64,000 bases of DNA from Malurus cyaneus samueli. Taxonomy: Eukaryota > Chordata > Aves > Passeriformes > Maluridae. Shown here piece by piece: positions 51,357 through 62,578 of the stretch. Where the stretch lies: the NCBI GenBank assembly GCA_009741485.1, contig CM019215.1, forward strand, positions 78,111,224 to 78,175,223. Reading direction: 5' to 3'. The notes beneath the pieces were generated by a model. The model was given only the letters and a program-made list of their open reading frames with translations, was not told the origin of the DNA and searched no databases. A program made the position numbers and the translations under genes. Within the stretch, counting starts at the first letter, position 1, and each line of letters starts with the position of its first letter.

Positions 51357-51813
51357 TTAAGGAAATTCTCTGCACAACTTTGTTAGCAGTTAGCAGTTTG
51401 TTAGCAGTGTTGTCATTCTACAACAAAGGCAAAATGGATGGTGAATTTTGGAAACTTCCTTCAGAGGCCTGAGTTAACCACCAACCATTAATATAGTAAA
51501 AATTACAGTAGATTACAATTATTCTGGAGACTCAGATACTTTCTCCTTTGAGCTTTGACTTGAAGAGGCCTTTATTGGAAATATATTTACTAATGTAAGT
51601 AATTTCTTTTAAAAATTGTACACCAAATTTAACAGAACAGGATAGGCTTTTAAAGCCATTCCATAGCATTACACTGAGTTATAGAATATTTAAATTCTCA
51701 GAGCTATTTTTAAAATCCTGGAAATAATGTACCACATTTCATTAGTTTCTACTGATAATTTATTCATTTTAATTATGGATTCATAAATTAGTAGTTGAAA
51801 TTAAAAAATAGCC

Positions 51814-51838
51814 TTTTTTTTTTTTTTTTTTTTTTTTT
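51814..51838. repeat. T25 homopolymer
   Basis: Twenty-five T after AAATAGCC and before CTTCAAACAG. Confidence 0.9.
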
Positions 51839-52024
51839 CTTCAAACAGTGGGAAGTTTGAAGATTTTAAGCTACCATTATGTGGAAATAAATGTAAGGTA
51901 CTTGGGGTACATAAATTTACAGGCAAACTAATCTTAATTCATGTGGAAGAAAAAACCATTTGATGCTGAACTTAAACCTGGATTAATATGTATATTAGTG
52001 CTGAAATGTTATAACCTGCTGAAG

Positions 52025-52100
52025 TGTTTTGGCATGTAAGAGGTTGGACAAGATATCCTCCAGAGGTCCCTTACAATCTCAACCTTTTTGCCATTCTGGG
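52025..52100 (+). mobile_element. CR1 LINE 3' tail fragment
   Basis: GAGGTTGGACAAGATATCCT and CCAGAGGTCCCTTACAATCT match the conserved end of CR1, which reads roughly as a two-lysine-free short 3' UTR after ORF2. The tail repeat is worn to CATTCTGGGG. Only about 75 bp are recognisable. Confidence 0.78.
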
Positions 52101-54554
52101 GCAATAGAGGCACTTAAGAACAGGGAATCCAAGAATTTCTAGATGTTTTTTCTAGGTTGATAAAGAGCATCCATGAGAGTGAGTTACACAGGACAGTCGG
52201 TACCAATATCCTCACTGTTATGCATCCATATTTGCTTTACAGTCAGGAAACAATTAATATTGAAAAAAAAAAAAAAAATTCTGTTCTAAACCTGTACCTT
52301 GTGATCAAGTGTGCTAATGAAGAGCATTATGAAGTGACATGAAGAAGGAAGGGAGAAGAAAGGTTTCTGAGTATGCTGAGGTCTAAATTAGATTTCATGT
52401 ATCAATTTCAAGCTCTGTTTTCCTTCTGCATATTAAAGGAATACAGTTTTGAAAATCGCTTCATCTTGGTTTATCACAAGGCTTATGCTGTACCAACGAT
52501 AGAAAGCATAATTTCTAAATCAGATGTTAGTGATAATATTGCAATTTACTTGATAACGTACCTTCTTTTATGCAGAAAAGGAGACAGATGTCATCAAACA
52601 TGCCATCCTTTGATGGCTTATTTTGATGTAATATCATTAACTTAACCCTAATTACATGAAAGCACAATCAAGTTAAAAAATAAGTAGTTACCAAGTGTGT
52701 CTAACAGCAGAAAAACATGAAGATTATGTTTACTCTTGCAAACACATATGAACATATGGCAAGCTATTTGAAAGTTACTATCAAGAAATCTATTAAAGAA
52801 ATCATGAAGATATCCTGGAATTCTGCCTATGTATTTTCCCCTAGAATGTGCAGGGGAAAAAAAAAAACAAAACAAAAACAAAAAACCATAAACATATCAC
52901 TTCCCGGCTGCAAAAGAAAAAGCTATGCTTTTTTTTTTTCTTTTTTTGCCATACAATTACAGAAAATAATAATGAATATAATGCATTAAATTACTTCCCT
53001 ATTCTAAATGAATTAGTATCTTTACATATCATACATCAAGAAATAGACCAGGTTTCAACTATTTCTTTCTGGACTTGCATAAAAACATAATAAAGTTAAT
53101 AAAATAAATGTCTTGGTTTTATTGTCATACTTAAGCTTCTCATTCTTGAATTGTAATTGTAAAAGACAAAGCAGGCTACTATTCAGGGTAGGAACTAAGC
53201 CATTCAACCTCAATTACAGTGATCACAGAAAACTCATGCTGTCATTTGAATATATGTCAGATAATTATACTGCTACCTATAACACATTCACTGAGCACAA
53301 CATTACCCATAATTTCAGATGCTGAAAGTTTGGATGTCATTCAGTATTCAGCAATTCAAAATATATTTTGTTTGAAAAATATTTCTAATTATTTATTAGT
53401 TAAAATCTTTACCTAAATTATTTTAAAGTAGATATCAATGCTTCAGAATTTAATCAAACTTAATAGGTGGGTTTTATTTGTCTAGTTTCATAGAATACTG
53501 GACATGGGCTATCTGTATTCTGTGGTTCTGAACAATATAAAACATTATACTAAATCTAAATATCTAAAACATAAATGTAAAGAACAAAGCCAAATATACA
53601 GAACATGGAATAGGACAATGTTCCTGTTCTATTTAATTCTTGAATGTAATTTGTGAAGGCTGTCAATAGCAGTTGTAATCGAGCCCAGAGTCACTTTACA
53701 TTCCAAGAAGATATTTTGTAAATGGTGACGAAATAGCACAGGTGTAACCCCTGTGAAAGACTAGTCAAGCTGCCTTTATTTCTTCCACTGCACTTTAAGG
53801 AGTGTAATAGCCTTCAGCTCTTCCATTTGAATGTGAAGTCAACAGATATATGAGTACCTCTAATGCAGCAATTCTGAAGAGCAGAAATCTATATTGTAAC
53901 CTGTGGCTCACAGTGGGGGAAATAACTGGTGGTCTCTGAAAATAAATGTTGGCATGATTTTGACTTTAATTATGGGCCTGATTTAAAGAACTAAATGGAG
54001 ATGGCAAACAATTTCAGTTCTAGTAAGTTTCAAATGTAAGTCCACACATGTAAGACTTTTCTTTAAGGCAAATTTAGCCTCTAAGTTTTCACTAAGGGAA
54101 TATAAAAGCATTACTGCACCATCTGTGAGTGACTTTGACATAAAGTATTGTAGTGAGGTAAATTTCAAAAATCAAACCCTAGTCAGAAGCCTGACTCAAA
54201 GAACCTCTGATATGAGTAATTGCCAATGAATTTCAGAAGGAAAACAGGGACTTAGGCAGATGGCTCTTTTTGCCTTTCTTTTCAGGAAATTGTGCTGAGG
54301 TTTTAAGAGAGCTTTGATCTGTGTTACATTCATCAGATAAAGGAGAGAAACAAGAAAGTTGAATTTCTACTCGCTAATGAATAAAAAGTTAACTGACCTT
54401 ATATTCCATTAAAAGTGTAGGAGTCCAGTCTGCATTTAGACTAAAGGGTTTGTACATAACTTCATTTTAGAATACCTTTTTATGTTGTATTTTGCTACTT
54501 TTTTTAAAGTGAAGGCCAAACCTAAACAGTGTTTTCTGGCTGACTTTTAACTAT

Positions 54555-54655
54555 TTTTTCATTTTATCTTCCCCAGCTTTTGTAATTATATCAGACAACA
54601 TTATGTCTGTTTAAGGCTGCTGTAATTATTAGGCAATTATAGTTCTTCAGAAGAC
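54555..54655. promoter_or_regulatory. Candidate conserved non-coding element
   Basis: TTTTGTAATTATATCAGAC, GGCTGCTGTAATTATTAGGC and AATTATAG cluster homeodomain cores (TAATTA, TAATTAT) in clean, non-repetitive sequence. ATCAGACAACATTATGTCTG contains the short inverted pair CAGACA and TGTCTG. The call is by texture only. Confidence 0.33.
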
Positions 54656-56868
54656 TAAAACGTATGTTAAAGTTTTTTTTGAAATTTCATCATATTACAA
54701 AAACTGAAAGTAATATTCATATTTAACTGAAAGCTGAAACTTCAGTAGCTGAGGACCCTATTGCATTGTGCTCTATTCTACCCCACTTCATGGGATGCTA
54801 TTTTAATTTTTTAAATTTTATTTTGCTTAAATACTTCATGGCTTTCTTTCATAATAAACTCTCCTGTTTTTGCCCCTTACATGCAAAGTAGTTTCCTAAG
54901 GGGATGTTTTTTGTTAACTGCAGCATACTTGTAGTTCTTTGATACAATAATATATGTCTATGCATCTCATGTAGGTAATACTTGAAATATTTTCCGTGAA
55001 GACTATAATTCTCAAATGTTAGTCTTGATTCCAACTGAAGTTTTTAGAACAGGTAGGATCTTTTTACAGTTTCTTGATAATTTAAATTTAAATATTTCTT
55101 TGCAAATCATCACAGGACTCAGGTAATGCTGCCAGAAACACTAGAAAAAAGAAAACAACAAAAAAAACAAAAAAACAACATCAATCATGTATTACTTTGG
55201 TGGTAGTTCTAAAGGCAGGTCAATGCATTTAACAAAGGGAAGTTAAAAATTCCCATGAAGAAACACCATCTTAGTACAAAGCAAATATTACAGATGACCT
55301 TAAGAGCCTTTGATGTGCAAAGTTCATGTGACTTCACTGTTTCAAACCGGCAATTAGGACCAAGTCACAACTCCACATCAAGAGAAGTAGTTAGGCTCAG
55401 TTTACTTTATTTATTTTTTTTTTCTGCAAGTCTAACACCTTCAGTTCATTTCATAGTGTTTAAAAGAGAATCTTTACAACCTCCAGTGGTAAACTTTGTA
55501 GAAAATAAGCTTCTATACTCAACAGTTAAAATTTTATTTGATATATGGTAGGAGACTGAAACCACCTGCATCTGGCTAACAGGATTTAAGTTGAGATGTC
55601 TGGCTATGATATGATGATTGAAGGCACCTAATCATGGAATTTTCATTAAACAGGAAATACTTGCATGTTAGAGACAACAGAAGTATTTTGATCAGCTCTT
55701 CTTCTCAGGTAGATTTGTGAGTGCTCCACTCAGGAATATCTATTCACTCATCCACAGATGGTGTGATTCATAAGAAGTACTAACTGCCTAGGATGGTGCA
55801 AAATCAGAAAAGATTTTGAGAGGAATTTGTGTGAAATATGGTGAATTTCATTTCAGACTATTTTGAAATGGAACAGTAGTACTTGCTAGAACAATGTAGA
55901 CAAAAGAACATTCAGACAAATCAACACTGACAAAAACTTTATATTGTTAATGCTCTTAGACATAAACATTGTTGAGAGGCTTTTTTTAGTTGCACCTAAA
56001 GTACAAGGTAATGACTCTTCAGAGTATGTTCAATTGTTAGAAACAGAAAGAGCAAAGGCTGCTGACCTGAACGAAGGCTTTTCACATCTTGATATTTAAT
56101 TTGAGAAAAGGTGTTACTGATATAAGAATTTACTGAGAAAATTTGGTCAAGAGAAAAATATAAGCAGGATACAAGAATGTCTCCTGCCCATTAGAGGTTC
56201 TGAAATACACCTCAAGGAAAAGATATGGGGATAACAAACCTAATTTCCCTTATAGCAAGTTTTATGAATGAAAATACAGCTAGGCTTGATGAACTATGTT
56301 CTAATTTTCTAAACTTTGACAATAAAAAAAAAAACTGAATTAATCCTACCTGATGCTTCAGGCTCCAATTTAATGCCAGAGATGTTGAAATCTACATCTA
56401 AGCTAACGAAATGAATTTTTTTTTTTCAGTCAATGAATAAAAGTGGGTAGTTTTAAAATATAGTTAATCTTACTTGTTTTGAATGTCTGCCTTAAGATGA
56501 AATGAAACTCATTCTCAAAAATCATGCTTTTTCTATTACTAATCAATTAATCTTAAAAAAGGGAAAATAACAAGGAACTTTAAAAATCCAGTATATAGTA
56601 ATTAAATGTTCCTCCTTACATTATAGTAGCCTAATACCATAAATAGCTTGTAATTTTATTTCATTTCAAGTTGACAGAAAGACCATGCTTAGAAGACTGT
56701 TCAATTTCAATCAGGACCTCAAGCTTCTGAGATACACCTTTTCATTTTATGTTTTGTAATTTCCAGTGTTTAATATTTTCATATTTTCACTACACGACTT
56801 CTTCAAATAAATGATGTTAATATTTTCATTTTAATGAACATGTTCCTTGCAAGAACGTCTGCCTTAAT

Positions 56869-56884
56869 ATGCAAATTATTTGCA
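56869..56884. promoter_or_regulatory. Octamer with adjacent inverted TGCAAAT
   Basis: ATGCAAAT (56869-56876) is followed one base later by ATTTGCA (56878-56884), the reverse complement of the octamer core. Adjacent opposed octamer halves are compatible with binding of a POU dimer. No direct evidence of function. Confidence 0.38.
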
Positions 56885-57738
56885 AGAAGTCAAGAAAAAA
56901 CTGAACAACCTGTTTAGTGAGAGTTTGTTCAGTTTTCCATTTTCTTTAAAATGAACATTTAGAAGATGAATACTCCATAAACCCTTCATATACACTCTAT
57001 CTTTTTAGATGTAATGCATTTTGTTTTGTTGGCCATCTTCTCTTTTATCCTCAGAGGTTGTAATAGCCATGGTAGCAGGCAATATGAGCATCCATTAAAA
57101 CAAAGAACACTGAAAAGGTCAAAGCAGCACTATGATGTTCACTTTTTACACAGTGTTTGTTGAATTAAAAATCTCATTCTTGCAGTAATGGGCATTGCTG
57201 GAGGAAAAAGTGCAAAAGTAACACAATCTAAAAAATCCCAATCCTCATGAGGTCTAGTTAGTACCATTTCAAACAAAAGAAACAGCACTGCTTTTGACTT
57301 AAACTTTATGTTGTTCCTTAACAAAATCTAATTTGCATTTCAATAAAATTGATTTACATTGTAATAATAAAGCACAAATATGAAAGAAAGAATTGCGAAA
57401 AATGTTTCTTACAAATATGGAACATTAGATTTCATAAATGAGTAGTAATACTTTTTTATGTTTGGTTAAACAACATTGTGCTTCTAAAATATTCCTGAAT
57501 ATTTACATGTTAATTTACATGTCTTTATGTTTCAGCAAACTGGAAATATAGCAGATTTCCTTCCTTTATATAGCAAAAATCAAGTCAGTGTATGCCAGGG
57601 TTTTCCTATTTGGATTTACCTATAGCTCTATGGAGAAATTCATGTAGTATTTGTAGCATAAGAGTATTCCTTATCTTAGGAACAGCAGAGCTTTCTAGTC
57701 TTAATATTGATTTCCTAAGTGGCAAGGAAAACTCAGCC

Positions 57739-57770
57739 CTTTTTATTTGTTTGTTTATTTGTTTGTTTGT
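57739..57770. repeat. (TTTG)n microsatellite
   Basis: TTTG tetranucleotides mixed with TTTA, running into GTGTAATTC. Confidence 0.88.
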
Positions 57771-60200
57771 GTAATTCTATATATGCTTCAGTTCCATAGA
57801 GACATAAACAGACTCTATCCCCAAATAATTTTGATGAGTTATCAGCTGACAGAGATGGAATTTAAATTTTCACTGTCATTGGCTCAAGTTTTCTATGAAG
57901 AATGTTCAGTTCATTCTATTTAACAGTATTTCAGCTGCAATGTATTTCGTTCTGGCCTAAAGCCAAGGAACATTTAAACATATGGGCAAGATAATTAGAA
58001 CATTTCAAAATCTGCCAAATACCGGTGGATTACACTGACCAATCTTTTTTGACCTATTGCAATACTTTGAATTATGCAATTATAACAGAACTGTAGCAAC
58101 ACTTCACTATTTCACCTGCCAAGGTTCTAATAAGATATTAATTTCAGGAAACAATTTAGTACATTTTCAAAATAGAAGAAAAAAAAACAAAACAGACATT
58201 TGTTAGAGTAAACAGTAAACTATCACAGAAAAGTGCAATATACCCAAAGCATGAGAATAATTCTGTTATGAATAAATAAACAAGCTGTCCTTATTGCCAG
58301 TAGTTCCACTCAGCGTCATTAAACAATTTTGAAGTAATTGCATAAGTAAAAGTGTCAGACCCTTAGAGTTTTTGTCTATGAACTTACAGAAGCTCAAATC
58401 ATGCAGAAAAATTGAAAGTATGAACATTTCAGAACCTCAGCAAGCCTTCAACAAAAGATAAAAAATCAAGCACAAAGCTAAAATTCTATCTCTAATGTTT
58501 AGTTTTGACTTTGGTGCGAACAGTTATGTCATTAATAGTTCACTTATGGTCTGCTCATGATGGGATGTTATCATGGGTCACAGCCTTGGCCTCTAATGTT
58601 CCTCTGTCAGCTTTCTGAAATGACAGTGCAATCCCATGTGGAGATACATTAAAAGTTTGCAGAAGATTTTGCTGGAATAAAATCCATAGGATAATTCCAC
58701 CTACGAGCAACAGCTGTTTGTCACCCACTGATTTTGGTTCTACACTAATTGCTATGCTAACAGATTGTTGATGATTTCTGAAGTTCAGAAACTATGCAGA
58801 AGGAGATGATGATTACTAGCAGATCTGTAGGCAAAAAGTCGAAAAAAAAAAAGGGATTTCAAATTACACTGTATAGACTGGAATTTTCACAAATAGTAGC
58901 TAGGTACTTTTTTGCAGAGTAATGCTCTTCCTTCCTGTTCAGTATTGTAAAAGTGTCCTAGCAATCAGGGGAGGTGTGTTTATTAAACTTCTCTGGAGAA
59001 CAGCTGTCTGATGCTCAGCTATCAAATTTCTATCTGCCTAAATTTCTAAATTTCTATCATCCTTCTATACGGTTTTTTAACTATTACAGGAAATTTTCAA
59101 CCTGAGAAACCATTTAACAACTGGCAAAATTCAAGAAAAACATTATCAAGGTTGAGAAATCCCTTTATCCTAGCTGAATATGGAAGAATACAAAATATAT
59201 TTCAGCATACGGCTTGTCCAGAGAGAAATGTTTTATAAAAGAACCAAGTCTAGGCTATAGTTACTGATTTCATACTGGTGTTGAGACTGCTGAAGAATAA
59301 CCTGTTCCAGGTCTCTGTTCTTCTTCCATTATTAAGGATTTTAGAGGGCTGTTAATGGTACCCATGTCAAGTTTTAAAGTTTACCAGTGCTGATGGGAAA
59401 CAGATTGGTTCAAACTAAAAATCCTCTCTGGGACTGAAGTATTAGGGCTATGAATTGTAAACAAATCATGTATTAACAAATAGTCACTAGAAATAACCAC
59501 AGTGTATTTTATTGGTTATAATCAATAGTGGAAATATTAAAAGAAATCACTACAAGGGTTCACAAGGTGATGTAGCTCAAATGGAAACATATGACATCAC
59601 TGGAGTCTTTAGATGCTCTCCCATGTGTGTACTTGCTTATCCTAAAAACTGGGTGTGGATTATGAGAGTGACATGTAGAGTCCTATAATCAGGAGTACTT
59701 CCATTTCTGAGTATTTTTTTCTCCCCCTTTACCCCAAAATAAAGGTATCTTCTCTTTCTGTTCAGCTTTGGAATAAGATGTTACAATTAACATTGACTGT
59801 GACTCATGCAGGATGTTAAACTAGAAAACCCTAAACTTCTGACCAAGCAACTGCGTTAAAAGCACATATAAACTTCCACTATCAATATTCCTAGGTTTGT
59901 GCAATTACTGTGCACTCTTTCAGTACATCTTTATCTTTTCCATTTTTTCACCACAATTCAAAATTGTAAAGGGACAAGACAGTCTTGGTTTGATTTCTAA
60001 ACTGAAATAGAGGTTACATTTATATGAAAAGTAATGAAATGTATAGCATAATGAAGGAATACTTCAGAACATTCTTTTACACCTTGTTTAGTTTGTAATT
60101 AGCAAAATAACCTCCTCTTTTTTTTTTTTTTCAAAGCATTAAATCCACATCCTTTTTTAATAAGTCTACACAGTATTTCATCATTTATTTCAGTATTTCC

Positions 60201-60218
60201 AGCTAATATCAATTAGCT
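60201..60218. promoter_or_regulatory. Palindromic homeodomain-type site
   Basis: AGCTAAT (60201-60207) and ATTAGCT (60212-60218) are exact reverse complements with loop ATCA. The core TAAT/ATTA on both arms fits a homeodomain dimer site. It may be chance in AT-rich DNA. Confidence 0.3.
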
Positions 60219-60734
60219 GACTAACTCTAAGTATATTACATTGAATTATATGTCTAAAATCAATAATTAAAGTCACTGAACTTATTTAATATCCAGTAGA
60301 GAATTCATTACACTTCATCAAAGGAATTTTTTCAGTATGTGCATGAAAGACTATTGGGAAACAGCCTGGAAGCCCTGCTCCCATTAAGACCCAACTAGTA
60401 AAGAGCTAATCCAAATAATTCCATTTTTGTAATATGAGGTTATTAGAATAATGTATCAACAAGTGTTTTCCAAACATGCATCCTATTAGTATCATTCTTT
60501 CTCTAACTTAACTTAATGAAAGAATACTTCTATATTAGTAAATTAAACAAGAAGGATAAAGCCAATGTAAAAGGAAAAGGGTTCCTATCTGCGAAGAATT
60601 GAGATATATTATTACATCTAGGTTTTAGGGCTAAATTGTGATTCTGAATCCCAGTGATATAAGAATGCAAGTCTAAGATGAAAATGCCGATAATATAGAG
60701 AATGGTAACGTAAAAAATGTGGCAGGTTTCCTAA

Positions 60735-60735
<1 letters not shown>

Positions 60736-60765
<30 letters not shown>
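60736..60765. repeat. A30 homopolymer
   Basis: Thirty uninterrupted A after TTTCCTAAC and before CTTTATTTAC. No retrotransposed body is recognised upstream. Confidence 0.9.
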
Positions 60766-60767
<2 letters not shown>

Positions 60768-61820
60768 TTATTTACTCTCAATATCTGTTTGAATTTAAAT
60801 TTAAGCTTTTTTAGATTTATCTGATTTTAAATTTTTCCACTCTTTGTTCTCATTGAATTTCCATATGTAAGTTAAAGGATTTTACAAAGTGGAACTTGCA
60901 CCTAAATTCATAGATAAGTTCTAATTAATTATCCTTCTGTAACAATGTCTGTAAAAAGACAAAGCGAATGTCCATAATATTTTATGCTTGCAAATCATAA
61001 ACATCACACTGTTAATTGTAATCTAACAAAAGTGTTAAATCAGAGAAGCTGAGATTTTCTTCCCAGCTAAAACTCCACAGAAAGTGTTTTCTGTTGTAAA
61101 GCAGGAGTAGAAAATGCCATCTAATTCATAAAGATATACAATTTCTTGCTGAAATCAGATGATATCATCTTCTACAATGAGAAGACGATTCTTGCTAACA
61201 GAGATTAATGCATTTTATCTGAAAATACTGAAGAAAAAGATTTCAATATCTTCCTCTATGACATATTTTCAATTTTCTCATTGAATCAATTCTCATAATA
61301 TACCAGCTAGGAGAGGGGACAGCTACTGAGAAGTCTGGAAATGTTCACAGATAGCTTTGAGGTAGAAACCAAATTAAAATGAGCCAGTAATATTTACAGG
61401 GAAAAAACACCGAGGTATCACCAATGCTCACTTCAAATAGTTTTGTAGTTGCACAATTTCTAAAGATCTCAAGGTTTAGAGTATGACTAAGGTAATTTAC
61501 CTCCCCATATGACACTAAATTTAGCAGTTCTTAATGATCACACGTAATACATTTAATTCTCGTGAACTGCAGCAGTGTAAGTGAAAATTGATGGAAGACT
61601 GATATAATTATACCCTACCAATAACCAGATTATTTTAAGAGGCTGTCAAAAAGATTAAAATGTAAAGATTTTATAAAGCCATCCTGGAATAGTATTTAAT
61701 ATGAATATTTCTTTGTTAAAATAAATGATTTTCTTCTTTTGCTAGTTCAAAGATAAAATAAAATAACTATAAAGAGAACTAAACTTAATAACATAGCACC
61801 ATCTATCAAAACAACATGCA

Positions 61821-62100
61821 TCATAGAATCATAGTCATAGTAGGATTTGGTAACAAGGAACTTTCAAATATCTAGTTCCAACCTCTCTGATTTGAAAAAG
61901 TGTGTCTTCAGCCTGATCAAGATAATTAAACCTTGAATGTTTCCAGGGATGAGGCATTTACAACCTCTCTGGACAACCTGTTCAAATACTGTGCAGCTCT
62001 CACTGTTAAAAAAAAAATCCTCCTTTTATCTGTTTTGAATCAATCCTGTTTTAGTCTAAAAACTATACCCCTTGTCTCTGCAACTAAAGAACCTATTATT
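61821..62100 (-). mobile_element. CR1 LINE 3' end, minus strand
   Basis: On the plus strand the reverse complement of a CR1 tail is clear: TCATAGAATCATAG, then GGGATGAGGCATTTACAACC, TCTCTGGACAACCTGTTCAA and CCCCTTGTCTCTGCAACTAA. The terminal repeat lies at the left end, so the element reads right to left and is 5'-truncated at about 62.10 kb, where the next CR1 copy starts. It contains no intact coding sequence. Confidence 0.88.
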
Positions 62101-62107
62101 AGGTCAA

Positions 62108-62365
62108 ACCTTGTGTCTGGTTGTGGGCTTCTCACTCAAGAAGGACATTAAAATGCTGGAGGGTGTCTAGAGAGGGGCAATAAAGCTGATGAAGGGTCTG
62201 GAGCACAAGGCTGATGAGGGATCTGGGGCTGTTTAGCTGAAGAAAATGAAGCTCAGGGCAAACTTTATCACTCTCTACAAATACCTGAAAGAAGATTGTG
62301 ATAAGGTGAGTGTCAGTGTATTCTGACAGGGATGGCCTCAGGTTGTGCAAGGGGAGATATCGGAT

Positions 62366-62405
<40 letters not shown>

Positions 62406-62578
62406 TTTGGGAAGGTTTATCAAGCATTGGAACAGGCTGTCCAGGGAACTGGTTGATTCACCATCCCTGAAGTCGGATAGGACGCTTAGGGACATGGTTT
62501 AATGGTGAACATGGTATTGGTACTGGGTGGTTGGTCAGTTCTGATGATCTTAAAAGTCTTTTCCAGTGAATAATGATA
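62108..62578 (+). mobile_element. CR1 LINE 3' end, plus strand, with internal A32
   Basis: GAAGGACATTAAAATGCTGG, GTGTCTAGAGAGGGGCAATA, AGGGTCTGGAGCACAAGGCT and ACAAATACCTGAAAG are the last part of CR1 ORF2. Further on TCAAGCATTGGAACAGGCTG, CACCATCCCTGAAG and TGATGATCTTAAAAGTCTTT give its coding end. Where CR1 normally has a short A-rich codon run (DIRKKFF-like) this copy has 32 consecutive A at 62370-62401. The copy is 5'-truncated and broken. It abuts a minus-strand CR1 tail on its left, so the two form an inverted pair. Confidence 0.92.
62370..62401. repeat. A32 expansion inside CR1
   Basis: Thirty-two A replace the short A-rich stretch seen in CR1 at this place, so the run grew after insertion. 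Confidence 0.9.

Larger units (their letters stand above)
42851..52020. other. AT-rich stretch without genes
   Basis: CpG-poor AT-rich sequence returns after the anomalous block. No gene, RNA or long mobile element is recognised. A slightly GC-richer part at about 47.5-47.95 kb has overlapping open frames (47,743-47,928 and 47,768-48,073, plus) without a domain. Short features are listed separately. Confidence 0.55.
52101..61820. other. AT-rich stretch without genes
   Basis: About 9.7 kb with no gene or mobile element recognised beyond short homopolymers (A15 near 52.27 kb, A-rich patch at 52.86-52.89 kb, A30 at 60.74 kb). Open frames stay below 100 codons and lack domains. Several AT-rich, homeobox-site-rich parts are noted separately. 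Confidence 0.55.

Noticed and set aside
60736..60765. Poly-A tail of a processed pseudogene
   Set aside because: No gene-like sequence, polyadenylation signal or target duplication is recognisable next to it.
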